Assembly: GCA_028023455.1 (NCBI GenBank)
Contig: JAQFVV010006835.1
Location: forward strand, 60,001 to 124,000
Direction of reading: 5' to 3'
From: Epiperipatus broadwayi
Lineage: Eukaryota; Onychophora; Udeonychophora; Euonychophora; Peripatidae
Length of the DNA: 64,000 nt
Shown here: in pieces, positions 15,661 through 27,686 of the stretch
How the letters are laid out: each line of letters opens with the position of its first letter
Position numbering within the stretch: the first letter of the stretch is position 1
The notes under the pieces: model-generated
What the model saw: the letters and a program-made list of their open reading frames with translations, nothing else
Database searches by the model: none
Told to the model about the DNA's origin: nothing
Position numbers and translations under genes: made by a program

Positions 15661-15985
15661 CTTTTTAGTATCAAAAACAGGTTTATTCAACTATGTTTGC
15701 AATAAAGAAAAAATTATAAAAAAACATTAAATTTGGCAATACATTTATAAACCATTAAATTACTTAATGTCCAATATTAATAAGATTCCATGTGGAATTT
15801 ACTATTAGGTGAGGAGCTAACTTCAAATCTCTTTCTTTGATATGTTTTAATTTTTGTAAAAAAATTAATGTTGGATCAGGTATAACAGACTTGAAGATTA
15901 GGAAGCATCTGACAAACCATAGACAGAAAGTGATGAAAGTTGCACTTCTTACAATTGCAAAATCCACATAAGCAAAACCTTTTTA
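15660..15985 (-). mobile_element. 5'-truncated LINE inserted into the RTE copy
   Basis: About 318 bases that do not belong to the RTE interrupt it. The direct repeat CCTTTTTA at 15,660-15,667 and 15,978-15,985 is a candidate target duplication. On the minus strand 15,967-15,764 encodes 67 codons that align with the end of the LINE frame at 22,504-23,262: both have (M)D...A near the start, then a C/WFVRC-like block, DP, a lysine-rich helix, LAPHLIVNSTWN versus IAPSYITRATWE, and a similar terminus. A short 3' UTR follows. Only the last part of the element is present, as expected for 5' truncation on insertion. Confidence 0.75.
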
Positions 15986-16228
15986 ATGCATTATTTTTGT
16001 ATATCTTCATTTTTTTTTTTCATAAATTCTCTAGTCTCAGTAGAAATTTTAGTGGTCAATAGCCACTTTTTTTTACCAGCTATCTTTGTTGCAGTTTTTA
16101 AAAGTGTATCAGTTATTTTCATATTAATTTCGTTCAAATCTGAATCATGTTCAAAATCAACTAATACTTGAAACCGATTTGTAAGTTCTAATTTAAATTC
16201 ATTAGAATGCTACTGAAGATTAGAAATA

Positions 16229-17062
16229 TCAATTGTAAATATTGTTTTTCTTAATAATTTTTGTCTCTAGTTTTGCATTAACATGTATCTTACATCTTAC
16301 TAATCGATGACCATTTCCTATAATAAATTTATTAAGAACATTACAATCTTGAAATATGTATTTTCTGTTAGTCAAAATATAATCCATTTTTGCTGTACCT
16401 TCATTTGGATGTTTCCATGTCCATTTCATTTTAACATTCATCTCAAAAAAAGAATTCATAATATAAAGGTTTTCTTTTTCTCCAAACTCTACAATTCTAT
16501 GTACTATCTCATTTCTATTACCATAACTAAAATTACCTAAAGCACTTTCATATTTCATTTGTTTACCAATTCCAGCATTAAAGTCTCTCATAACAATTTT
16601 AAAATGTTGTTTATTCTGATCAAAAGTCTTTTCTACATCCATATAAAAATCTTTTACTACTTCATCACTATGAGAACTTGTTGGGGCATAAACCTGAATT
16701 ACCTGCATTTGGTATCTGCTATTAAGTTATACAACTAACCTTGTCACTCTGTCTGATACACCATAATCTCCACAATGTTATTCTTCCACTTTTTATTTAT
16801 AATAGTATTTCCAATATTTGTTCACTTCATAATAGAGTACATGTCCACTTTTTAAATTAATTGTCTCTTCACCTTTTCTTCTAACTTCACAAAGTTTAAT
16901 AATATCCCATTTAATATACGACTGTTCTTCTTCTAATTTTTGCAATTTTCCTTCACTTGAAAGTGATCTACAGTTATAAGTACCTAAATAAAAAGTCATC
17001 ATCAAATGGGAGTTTGGTTCCACAATCAGGATATTCTTAGCACCCTCCGCCTTTGCCACCAA
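16229..17062 (-). pseudogene. RTE endonuclease domain (broken)
   Basis: The N-terminal APE-type endonuclease of the RTE, in two pieces. Piece one (17,062-16,793) has LGTYNCRSLS, then KWDIIKLCEVRRKGEE and NLKSGHVLYYE. Piece two (16,708-16,229) has VIQVYAPTS, then VMRDFNAGIGK (normally GDFNA, so a Gly is replaced by Arg), TWKHP, MDYILTNRKYI and finally NGHRLVRCKI. The last block is normally SDHRLV; the Ser-Asp before the His is lost, so the active site is broken. The two pieces are joined by frameshifted sequence. Upstream lies a shared 5' UTR. Confidence 0.88.
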
Positions 17063-17639
17063 CTGCTGCCTTGGTTTGTGACTTTATAGCCTCCTGAAAA
17101 TAAGGGCCATGATTTATTTTTGTCTGTCATAATTGTATATATTGGAAAAATATTTATCATTTACACAAACATTCATTCTGCCATATCAGGCAACTGAGAA
17201 AAAAGACCAGGTTGTTTCTTGATCTTAAACTCGGAGGTAAAAAGCCAATAAACTCAACACACTGGCTAACGCATGTTGATGAGCAGCTCATCCATGTTCG
17301 TGTACTATATAAATAATCACATAGTAATAACAGCTGCAACAACAAGAACATATGGAGTTGACATTAAGAATTTATCCTGCTCAGTTTCTTTAAAGCCTCT
17401 AAGATGAATCAAAGGGTCTCCTTTCAGTTAATAGCAAACTTCCTTCTGCAGCCTTATAACTAATACTATAACATTATTATGCTTGTCTATTCTCTTCAAT
17501 AAATTAATTTATTACATATAAAATATTCATTATTCATTAGTAATAAAAAATATTATAAACTCTACATTCCATTATCTATGATAAAATTATTTTCTTTTAA
17601 TTCCAAATTTTCTTTATTACAGATAAAAAAAATCTAATA

Positions 17640-17721
17640 TTAATATCATTTACTTTCTTCATTAATTTTACAATACTTCATATAATTATAACCCACTAGT
17701 GAAGAAAGTAAATGATATTAA
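17640..17721. repeat. Perfect 22-bp inverted repeat
   Basis: TTAATATCATTTACTTTCTT plus CA at 17,640-17,661 is matched by its exact inverse complement at 17,700-17,721, with a 38-base loop. It could form a cruciform or be the ends of a very small foldback element. No target duplication is evident. Confidence 0.8.
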
Positions 17722-18049
17722 TTTTATATGGATTTTCCAATGCAATAACTTAGATAAAGTTGTAATACTTCATAAAAAAACTATTACATAAATGAAGATT
17801 AATTTCTAATAGTATTTAACCTTCTTCCATGTACATTTTTAAGACCTGGTGGCAATTTGTTTTAAGTGAGCATTTAACATTATTATTCTATATTAGAATT
17901 CAATAAATTGGACTTCATTTGTTAGAAATATAAGTTTTCAAATGAAATCCATTCTAAACAATTATTAGATATTGCAAATATTTGGAAAATAATAATAAAT
18001 AATCAAGTCTACACAATGTTATATTGCTAAGACAACTAATATATGGTAT

Positions 18050-18310
18050 GGCTGAAGATCTCTCAGCCCCATATAGCTATTTGAGTTGGAAAGCTGGGTT
18101 TGAAGATGTGTGAGTGTCTGATAATTTCAGATTTTCCACTCAATAGATTACTTTTAGTTAAATTCTGGCTTTGGGTTGGTGTTTTTAGATCTAGTGTCTG
18201 AATCTACCCTAGCACCTCTCTAAGGAGTCCCAGAACATGAAACCATGGTCAGAGGTTTGGGAGGGGGGTCATAGCAGCGATATTTTAAATGCTTTCTCTA
18301 GCTACGCATT
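18050..18310 (+). repeat. Diverged family C repeat
   Basis: The segment CATATAGCTATTTGAGTTGG then AAAGCTGGG, followed by GATGTGTGAGTGTCTGATAATTTC-type sequence, parallels the inverse of 1,620-1,880 and also the start of 42,790. Spacing and order are kept although the identity is modest. Confidence 0.5.
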
Positions 18311-19335
18311 TATCACAAAGCTTGTTGAGAAATTGGAAATCCTCTTTGTTTAATAATAAATAGTGTATGTAATAAGAACATAAAACTTTTTCACCATTCA
18401 AAAATTGGTATGAAAATAGCCAAAATGAATAACTTCAGAAAATCAATAAAATTTTGGTTGACTGAAATTTAATTTTTAAATGGCAATGAATAAATATGAA
18501 GTGCTGATAAATCTATAAAATTCACTTTAAAAATTAAAATTGCATTTATAATTCTGAGACTATTTCAAAAGATTCTAACAAAACTGTGTAAAGATAATAG
18601 TGATCATTTTCACAAGGTGTAGTAATTGTACCAGCTAGCCTTTCCTTGTTATCATAACTCTAAAATTGATTAACTTTTTTAAAAAAGTAAAATATTTACA
18701 TATAAAATAAAAATGCAATCATGTATACTTTTGCTTTTTAATAATTATTATATAATTATTGTGTAACAATAATCAGAAATATTTGATAAATTACAAAAAC
18801 ATCAATATTTTTGACATTTTAAAAATCCTCTCAAAGCAGCCTGACAAATACCCCAAAACCAGCCAGATACAAATAACTAAATCCATCAAGCACACATAGG
18901 TTGACTAAACAACTTTAAACTTTACTGACTATTGGAAAATACTGACTACATATTTTTTTTAAATTAATGAATCAATATTATATTAATTCAGTTTTCTAAC
19001 ATTAAATGAGAACATATACAGGAAAAATAACTTTAATGTTTATGCAGTAGAGTGATTTTAAATGTAAGAAACTACCAACACCATCTCCTAACAAATAGTC
19101 ATTTAATGCACCATATCTAATATTAATGGAATTCCTAATTATTTATATCTTAAGATTATAGTAAATTCTGCAACAATAGAGGGAAAAACATGCACATTGC
19201 TATATCATGCATTGAGATAATAATGTTGTGTGGATAAAAGCTACACTAATAACATTCACTACCATAAAAATAATTAATTAACTAAGTAATTTCTTTTTCA
19301 CTCTTAAACTTTCAATTAATATTTTTTAAATCAAG
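18311..19335. other. Unassigned AT-rich DNA
   Basis: Nothing recognisable on either strand; no open frame with a motif. Confidence 0.5.
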
Positions 19336-19337
19336 TA

Positions 19338-20304
19338 CACCTGGGTCTCTTTTTACGCGGATTTATTTAACACGATTTTGAAGTTACGTGATTCACGTTT
19401 CTCCGGAAGTTGAACTCCGATAATGCGCTATTACTTTAAATAATAATTTTTGCGCACTTATGTCATATTGAAAGTAATAGCACATTATTGGAATTTGACT
19501 TTCATCTTAGTAATTTCAATATTTTCAGTGCTTTATAATAGTAAGACTTTATGCAATAATGAAATTAAAATCATGATTTCCACATTTTATGTATACACAC
19601 ATTAAATTTTACAAGATTATAATGTAAATTTGTTCAAACATTGTGCGTGTTAATTTTGCATTTTAAATCACATTTTGTTTTTGCTTTTTAAAAAAGAATG
19701 TAATCAATTATTAATCATTTAGTGTCCGCAAGTTTATTTTTAAAAGGTGAGTAATAGCAGTGGGCACAATTAAAATTGAAAATTAAAAAATTAAAGACAA
19801 AAATAAGAATTTAATTTTTAGTTGTTAGATTAATTACTAATTACGTTGTCACCAGAAAACCATTAACACAACATGAGAGTGACGTTGATGTTAGTTGTAT
19901 TTCCTCTTGTGAAGAATCTGACTTTTTACCAGTTTGCAAATGAACCTGTTTATCACCAAATAATGATAATAATTAAAACATGTATAAAAAATGTAAATTA
20001 CTGTAAATTATGCATAAAAATATATTGTTTTGAATAAAATTAAATATTATAGTTAAAAAAAGTTTGTCTTGTATCAATTTTTTTCAAATTTGAAATTTTT
20101 TATTAGTCATATTTTATTTCCTTATTTTTTTTTTTATGCGAATTTTAAAGTAATTTTATGTTGGTGCTTTGCTTTTACACAATTTTTGAAAAATCACAGT
20201 CTGTATCCCCCCTTTTTCAAGGTAAGTTACGTCTATTTTTGCATGATTTCATTTGCGTGTGTTTTCTAAGGAATCTATCTATCGCGTAAAATGAGACCCA
20301 GGTG
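19338..20304 (+). mobile_element. Non-autonomous Tigger/pogo-like DNA transposon, copy 1
   Basis: The ends are CACCTGGGTCTC at 19,338 and GAGACCCAGGTG at 20,293-20,304, flanked on both sides by TA (19,336-19,337 and 20,305-20,306), the target duplication of the Tc1-mariner-pogo superfamily. The terminal inverted repeat extends about 22 bp, into TTTTACGCG. A palindromic block lies just inside the left end at about 19,407-19,493. No transposase frame remains, but 19,860-19,950 matches the stretch just after the transposase start in copy 2, on the opposite strand. The GC and CpG content is higher than in the flanks. Confidence 0.85.
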
Positions 20305-22500
20305 TAATTTGAAAATATCACTGCCTCAAATATATAATTTTATAATGAATCTGATTCAATTTTTATTGAATTGTATTAGTCCAACCAGAAAGAAAAGAGG
20401 AATATAACATTTGCATATATCCATATCTCTCATTCTGAATTTGATTCTCAGCTGGATTAATAATAAATTATTTTTTTTGTAACAAAAAAACAGAATTGTT
20501 CTTTTATATATCAGGAGCATAGCCAACTCAGTTAATTATTCATTACTGGTCAGTAAATAGAGAAAAACCTAATATTAGCAGATATTTAGGCCCAAATTAC
20601 TCTGGCCACCAAAAAGGCGTTGATGTTGTAAACTATGACATGATTTCCATCTTTGATGAGAAAGATGCCATACTATTAAACTCAGGGTGTTAATCATTTT
20701 CCTTTGCTTTAATAATTAAAGAATATAATTTCTCATGTTATTCCATTTAGCACCACAATGACTATATTATTAATAACATTGCAAACTTCCATTTACATGT
20801 TATTGATTATTAGTGTAAAAATTATCATTCATTAAACAATGTTTTGATATTTTGTAGATCAAAATTCGTAATAGAATTTTATATATAAAATATTGTGTTT
20901 ATCTATTTTTCAATAAGTGTTCAATAAAAGAAGGAATATGGCAACTCCCTTACCATATTTTAGTTTATTTTCAGTACATTGACAAGTATATGGCAAATAA
21001 TATGAACTCATTACACTATACTAATATTAGTAAAATAATCTATTAACAATGGGTTTTATAAATGGGTGACAAAATTGATTGTATGCCAACTCTTTGTATA
21101 TAACTTTATGTTTAATAATATATTTTAATGAATGTTTTGAATGCAATCAGCCTGACACTTTTACTTTACTTCTTAGTCAGGGGCAATGGGATTTCATTAA
21201 TTATTGGAAGTGCTTTCTAATTAAGTAATTATAAATGGATAATTACACACATTAAATATTTTCAAACTCTTGTGTAGATATTGTCTTCTATTTGAAAATA
21301 TTTTTAAATTCTATTCAAATTCAATCTTCTGAATAAGAAAGATAGCTGCAATAACCTTTACAAGTAGATCTTATATTTTTAAACATTTTATCCAAACAAT
21401 GTAGAAAACTGACTATATATTTTTTGTATTTTATGTATATTTATGCACAATAGAAAACTGTAGCCAATTATACCAGTGGTAATTTACTATTAATTGACAT
21501 CCTTTTAAAACATTTTTGAGAAGTTCAATTTAGATCTACTTTGTAAGCTTTAATGAGCTTTTACATCATTAATAGACATTTATTTTTGTATAATGTATTT
21601 TTCATATTAAGGATGTTAACTTAATAATGGTTTAAAAATCACATGTTTTAAATAATATGTAACATCCTGGATTCAGAAGCTTAATTGAATCATTTTTACA
21701 GCAATATAATAATTATTTACCTTTTCAGATTGTTACCATTATTCATAGATTATTTTTTTTAGCTTTATATTTCTTAGTTTTTCATAGTTTTTTACATATT
21801 CAAAAATACTCCAAAAATTTGTTCTATGCAAATATTTTAATTTAATTATTAGTTCAAAACTTTAGAATAGAAAGAGGTCGCTTCTTTGCTGTATGTGTGG
21901 GAATTTGTTGAGAAAATGTAATATTTTTAATACAACTTTTATACTAATTATTTTTTTTTGCTTAAAGGGTATAATGGTTAGTCTTTGAGTTTAAACTGCT
22001 CATTTAAATTTATTGTGTGACTCTAATTTTGCGATGTTAGAATAAATGGTTAAGAGGTTCTAAATAATGTCAAAATATAAGATAGGAATAAAAATATAAT
22101 CAAATGATTTATTTACTTATAAAAAAAATTAAACTTCAGAAATGAGACTGAACTGCAAGCTATAGGCTTTAAGCTTCAGTATGCTATTTTATTATGGTGC
22201 TAAACCAGACAGAACAAATAATGATCAAATGGTTATTCATAGAAGTTCATACAAAGTTCAGTATTGGGATGTGATTTAGCTTTATTATGCTCATTGCACC
22301 TTAACATTTATAGATCATTTTTCTTCTGCACTAATAGGTATGAAGCATCATCAAGTGTTAAGTGTTTTGTTATAGAATATATTTTAAAACAGAGATCTAT
22401 TTAGAAATACATTTTTCAAAATAGATTTCATTAAAAATATTAATGCATAACTATCGTTGCTCTTAGAATTTGAATACTGTTTGAGTGGTTATTATAAGCT
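20305..22500. other. Unassigned AT-rich DNA
   Basis: No gene or repeat family was recognised in about 2.2 kb. Confidence 0.5.
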
Positions 22501-22503
22501 AAC

Positions 22504-23262
22504 TTGATATTTCAGAGAAACTGTAACCTACTATTCTGGCTTCAAAATAAATACTCGACTATTTCATATCAAGAAGTTGTCAGACCAATGGATATACCAC
22601 TGCCCACCATTAATAAAAGATGGAATTTGTTATTTGATAATATTCAGAAAATGGTGGACCTGAATGAAAATCCAATTATATCAATAATTAAATACTGGAA
22701 TGCACATAAAATAATACATGGGGAAAATAACATAAACAAAGGGTCTATCAGGATTACCAATCAGCAACTGATTTCGAAATCAAAATTCTAGTTTATTGAG
22801 ACAAAATTTCAAGATTTCCTAATACAAATCAACCTGGACTCCTTCCCTACAACCTCATTTTTGGCATACAGGAGAAATTTCAAGAAGATCAATCCTGTGT
22901 GCTGGATGTGTGTGAGAGAGGAGGAATCAATTGACCACATTTTTCTTAGATGTCCCAGTATCTCCAATTACAGATCAATAACTCATGAATGGTACAGCAA
23001 TACAAATGGAAACTATAAATCATTTAAAGACTATATAAGTCAGGGTCTATTTATGGACATAAGACTGGCTATTTTCATGAATTATGCCCTGTGGTGTGTC
23101 AGATGCAAAGTAATGATTGAAGGGATGAGAGACCCACATGGGACTAAATTTAAGAATGTCATTGAGAAAATCATGAAGAAGGACCAACTAATTGCTCCAA
23201 GCTATATCACAAGAGCAACATGGGAGAAGGTTGGATCTACTTTGCTTCAAATAGATATGTAA
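22504..23262 (+). pseudogene. LINE ORF C-terminal part with CCHC zinc-knuckle region, one in-frame stop
   Basis: One frame of 253 codons runs from about 22,504 to the stop at 23,260-23,262, interrupted only by TAG at 22,789. The key block is PVCWMCVREEESIDHIFLRCP, a C-x2-C-x8-H-x4-C zinc knuckle (about 22,897-22,957). It is preceded by FLAYRRNF and followed by HEWY, then ALWCVRC and TRATWE. This is the zf-RVT-type region found after the RT in several LINE lineages, and the copy at 61.65 kb has the same C-x2-C-x8-H-x4-C spacing. The RT itself is missing, so the insertion is 5'-truncated. The last 67 codons match the nested fragment at 15,764-15,967. Confidence 0.8.
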
Positions 23263-24590
23263 TTGATGTCATTTTTGTATTTGTAGCATTCAATATAGCA
23301 ATAGAATAACATTTCCTTTAAAAAAAACATGTATTTTTATAAATCGTTGTATTATGTTTTCTTTTTCAATTTTTTATGCAAATGTCAAGTAATCTCATAA
23401 ACATGTTTTGTGTAAAAATTATTTTGAATATTTTCTGTCATCTAAATTTTTGCTTATTTTAAGCCTTAAGTATATATTTTTGTTTCCTCTTCCTTTTTTT
23501 TCCCTCTATCTCTCTCTTTTGTTTTTTCCCTATTACTCTCTCAATTCAATGCTCATAAGTATAGTTTATTTTTATTCATTATTCACTCCCTACTTTCTCT
23601 ATATTTTCTTCCCCCCCCCTCCCAAATTTAGAATGATTTATTGTACGAAAGCTCATAGGAAATTCGAGAGTGACAAAATTAAGCCACAGATTACCAGAAT
23701 CTGGCATTCCATCGTATGTACCAAATTATTTAGGAGCCCCAACAAAGCCATAAAATACAATTTTTGTTTGATGTGTTGTTTGCTAAATATTATTTACCTA
23801 ATATTTTAAATAAAAACTGTAATTATTAAACGATTATTGTTTTACTTAATTGTACGATTCTATTATTTCTTTCTAAAACTCTCATTGTTGGGATGTATAT
23901 TAAAATCAGAAAAGTTTGTTAGTAATGTTTTTGTTTTATCTTTTTTTACATTTTTTTAATAAAAGATTAATAATAACCTACTGAATTTGCAAAGATAAAA
24001 AAAAAGCTTATGATTTATTACATTTTTGCTCAATATTATTTTTAAATATTATTTTTAAATAAAGATGCCTTTGTAATAAATATACTTCATAAAGCAAGCA
24101 GTAAACAACTGTATAAAAATTTATTTTCTACACAAAGGATCAACTTATTGTTAGCATTATTTATTATATTTCTGATATCTACTAGTAAGATTGTTGTGTA
24201 ACTTTAAGCTGTGTTTTACGTTATCAATCAAATATATAACAAAATATATAATACCAATATTCTATATAATACGATTTTTTTTCACTTAGTTTGCTATTTC
24301 TTAATTTAAATATTGGCAAGCACGTTTAATATTAATAGCCATGGTCATCATCATTATGATTATATTAGAAGGTCCCTTTTATACTATCATAGATTTTATT
24401 TTATATATATATAATAAAACCAATCTCAATTCTGACAACATGGTAAAAAAGAAGACTGTAAAACAATAATAAAATATTAGATTTAAAAAATAATATAAAT
24501 CTTATACACATATATTTATTGCGAATTACTAAAGAATATTTAATTTATTTATTTTTTAGTATTTTAAATATGCAATTGCCTGAAAATATT
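23263..24590. other. LINE 3' flank, pyrimidine-rich tract and unassigned DNA
   Basis: The LINE 3' UTR continues to about 23,330 (TTTAAAAAAAAC). From 23,470 to 23,625 the + strand is strongly pyrimidine-rich, with CT runs and a C9-C10 run near 23,610. The remainder shows nothing recognisable. Confidence 0.5.
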
Positions 24591-24690
24591 TTTGGTCAAG
24601 AAGTCAGAGCAGCTGCCTTACAAGTAATTGTCCTGGGTTAGCGGGTATGGTTCCCGGTCGATGCTATGACAAATGAGAAAAAAAAAAACT
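24591..24690 (+). mobile_element. Mini-SINE with tRNA-Ser/Leu-like head, family S
   Basis: A diverged copy of the element at 31,681-31,782. It reads TCAGAGCAGCTGCCTTACAA, then GGTTCCCGGTCGATGCTATG and ACAAATGAGAAAA. The box A half is decayed. The A-rich tail is kept. Confidence 0.75.
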
Positions 24691-24827
24691 TCATAATGGA
24701 AATAATTTCTAAGCAGTAATTTATCATAACTTCATTAAATTAATTTTTAAATTTTTAACCAATATTTAATTTGTATTAAATTATTTATACATATTTATGT
24801 TAATTTCTCTTCTTAAAGCATGTTAAA

Positions 24828-25088
24828 ATGTACAACATCCTCATGACCAAGCCATTGATTTATCTCACCATCGTAAATATTACTTTGTTAATATCAATTG
24901 CCAACTTTACAGTATTTACTATATCAATTACACCTGAGAACTTGATTCTAAAATTAAAAGAATTTCCTACGCTTTCAGTTAAAAATAATGAAATCTTTAA
25001 TGATCTTACAGTATACGGTATACTTAATTTGATGAAGACAGTATTTACTAGTAACAAAAAAACATTCCCTATAAACCTTTCATACTAG
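24828..25088 (+). other. Open frame of 86 codons, unknown
   Basis: A frame starting MYNILMTK contains one hydrophobic stretch (residues 8-32), then a short polar region. No motif is recognised. It ends 44 bases before a foldback element. Codon content is no richer in GC than the surroundings, so it is probably a chance frame. Confidence 0.15.
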
Positions 25089-25131
25089 CCATACATAATA
25101 TTAAATCAGCTATGTTAAGTGTGAGACAGTC

Positions 25132-25397
25132 TTACCATCTACAAGATAAAAACTTTGAGAAAATAAGAATGAGCATTTTATTTTTAAACCTAAATGCATT
25201 TATATAGGTCAATCTTAAGTGCCTTGAAATAAGAGCATGAGTATATTAAATCATTCATTTTACATACATTTATTTTAATAATCTTATTAAAGCATATCAA
25301 GATACTTGTGTCTGGCCTATATAAATGCATTTAGGTTTGAAAATAAGATGATCATTCTTATTTTCTCAAAGTCTTTATCTTGTAGCTAGAATGGTAA
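25132..25397. mobile_element. Foldback element, nearly complete palindrome
   Basis: The left arm begins TTACCATCTACAAGATAAA at 25,132. The right arm ends TTTATCTTGTAGCTAGAATGGTAA at 25,397. Matching continues inward through TTTGAGAAAATAAGAATGA and CCTAAATGCATTTATATAGG to about 25,240 and 25,290, giving arms of about 100 bp and a short centre. There is no coding capacity. The element is likely a MITE-like foldback; target duplications are not clear. Confidence 0.85.
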
Positions 25398-25737
25398 TAT
25401 CATCATATTAAAAATCAACAATTTAATATTATGTGTGGGACTAATGTAAAAGGTTTATTACCTTCTAAATAGAATTACAATCTGAATCTGCACTAGTAAA
25501 ATTCAGTGATTAATACATAATCTATAAAAAATAAAAGTAGTTATTATTGAATTCATAGCAGTCTGCAATGGAAATAAATGCATAAAAATAATATATTTAA
25601 TAATTAAAATAATTTATTTAGCACATAAATAATACATTAGCAATGAAATGTATCCAAAATCTTTAAGACTTGTTTATCTTTTGCATGATAATAAATAACA
25701 TGTATGTATTTATTATTACATTTATGACAAGTATAAT

Positions 25738-26170
25738 ATAGGGGATTTTAACACAGAGTTCCAAGCTCCCTTCAGCTATGATAACCAATACACATGACCA
25801 CATACTTGTGAAAAAGACAGATAATCTCCAATATACATATTTCATGCTGAACCAGCATTAATGAGCTGGTCCAGATAATCATATCCCTCACATATAATCA
25901 GTACTCAGTTTATATTAAAATAGCAAATCTTCAAACCTTAATGGACAGGCTTTAATCCACTCCACCCTCCAATCATTCAGCTATCCATATCATTCAAAAA
26001 GTGATGATAGAATTCCAAAATCACTTGTTGATATCAATATTATTATCATACCCATGTAGACCTTAAGTCAATTTGAGTCCTCATGTATAGTGCCTTGTTC
26101 ATTTAAATACACACAAAAAATGGGCAGGATAAGGCTGAATACATAATATTTGAATACAGGTATAATTTAT
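25738..26170 (-). mobile_element. Family P element, single-arm copy
   Basis: The sequence GGGGATTTTAACACAGAG, then AAAGACAGATAATC, CATGCTGAACCAGCA and CTTTAATGGACAGGC matches one arm of the palindromic elements at 53.4 and 58.9 kb. It continues to ATGGGCAGG and ATATTTGAATACAGG near 26,155, which is the end reached by the other copies. There is no inverted partner, so this is a monomer form of the family. Confidence 0.75.
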
Positions 26171-27686
26171 ATACTACATTACATAAATGCATTAAAAGTC
26201 AGAAGCATTACTAATTACATATGGTCATTACATTTTTAAAATAAATAAACTCATCCAAACATTAATTTGTATTAAAAGGTTTTAAAAAATAATGTCTATG
26301 TGTTTATAACAAATTTTACCAATTCATTTGTCTCAGAAAATGTTGATGGATAAAAGAAATTTACAAATAAACTAAAAATTATTAAATTATATTGTAACCT
26401 GTAAATTGATATTAGTATATACTAGTCATTAGCAATATAATTTACAATGTATGTCTCTAATTTTATTAAAAAAAAATTTAATCTCTTGATGATAAATTTT
26501 TTAATTTAAAAAAGACATTGCATAAGATATTAGTTCTGACAAAAATTCTTTAATTTCAAAAGTTATTGGAGATCAAAATAAAGGAAGAAATGTGGGAATT
26601 TAAAAATAATAATAAAATTCATTTCATGCAAGGCATGAAATTACATTTTGTCATTGTGCAAGAAAGAATTTTGTTTATATAATAAAAATAAAAAAATTAT
26701 GCTTAACAGGTTTAGCTTTTTATTATTTATTTTTTGCAAAATTATTAAATATTTGTTTCATAATAAGTAAATGATGCTTACACTTAAAATTTATTTGAGT
26801 ATATTACATTATCAGCAGGCAATTAGCCAACTGATAATTTAATGCTGTCAAAAAAAACATTTCTCAACAACATTCTTATTTAGTTAAATTTTACATTTCC
26901 AAAAATGTTTTTAGTAATAATATTTATGCATTAACTATTTGATTACTAAATAGCATGATTGCTGCTCACTACCACTGATTTGTTGAAATTAAAATTTTTT
27001 TTGTTTTCTGTTTAAAATTTTAGAAAAACAACAAGAATGATGTTTTAAAAAATTCATCATTCTCTGTGGCTTGAATTCTTTTTTGAAATAGCATATAGCA
27101 GGTTAAAATTGAACAAAATTTGTATTTTTTATTAATAAGTACATTTAATTTTTTTCTCCTCAGTTTATTAGATTTCATGAAGAAGACAAAGGCAGAATTT
27201 TATTATTGACCAGACTCCATCACAAAATGGATTCAAGATTCCTCAATGATATATAGTTTCAAGGCCTTTATCCTGAAAATTAACATAATCTAAAAATATT
27301 CAATTTTAATTTCTTTATTATTGTTAAAATTTTATTATTTTAATTTTTTTTTTATTTATTATTTTTAATTTTTTTATTAATTGATAAATGTATGATTCAT
27401 TAATGTGTTTGCATTTGTATTAGAGTGTCTGTGTAATATATAAATTATACTTGTATTTAAATATAATGAAAGTAGTGATTTATGTTCAGTGTAATTTTGG
27501 TGTTCTGATCCAAGTTTTCAGCAATCTTATTTTATAGACAGAATGATTCTGAAACAGTTTAATAATTTATTAGAGTGTTTATATTTGTAAGAGTATGTTT
27601 GTGTTTGTGCTTGCATGTCTGTGTTTGTGTAACAAGCAGTGTAATATAAATTTAAAACTGATTATCAGATGTACAGAAAAGATGTA
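26171..27686. other. Unassigned AT-rich DNA
   Basis: No recognisable element. The part just upstream of 27,687 may hold decayed piggyBac sequence, but no motif could be read. Confidence 0.45.

Larger units (their letters stand above)
13930..17447 (-). mobile_element. RTE-type LINE, near full length, with nested insertion
   Basis: This is a non-LTR retrotransposon of the RTE group on the minus strand. Its 5' UTR (about 17,447-17,063) is shared with the copy at 5,665. An apurinic-type endonuclease, a reverse transcriptase and a C-terminal region then run to a 3' end with an ATC/GAT tail at about 13,937-13,960. Without the 318-bp insertion at 15,668-15,985 its length is about 3.2 kb, the usual size of RTE elements. 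Frameshifts and stops break the reading frame, so it is dead. Its 3' end is repeated as truncated copies at 49,111, 59,813, 60,290 and 61,330. Confidence 0.9.
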
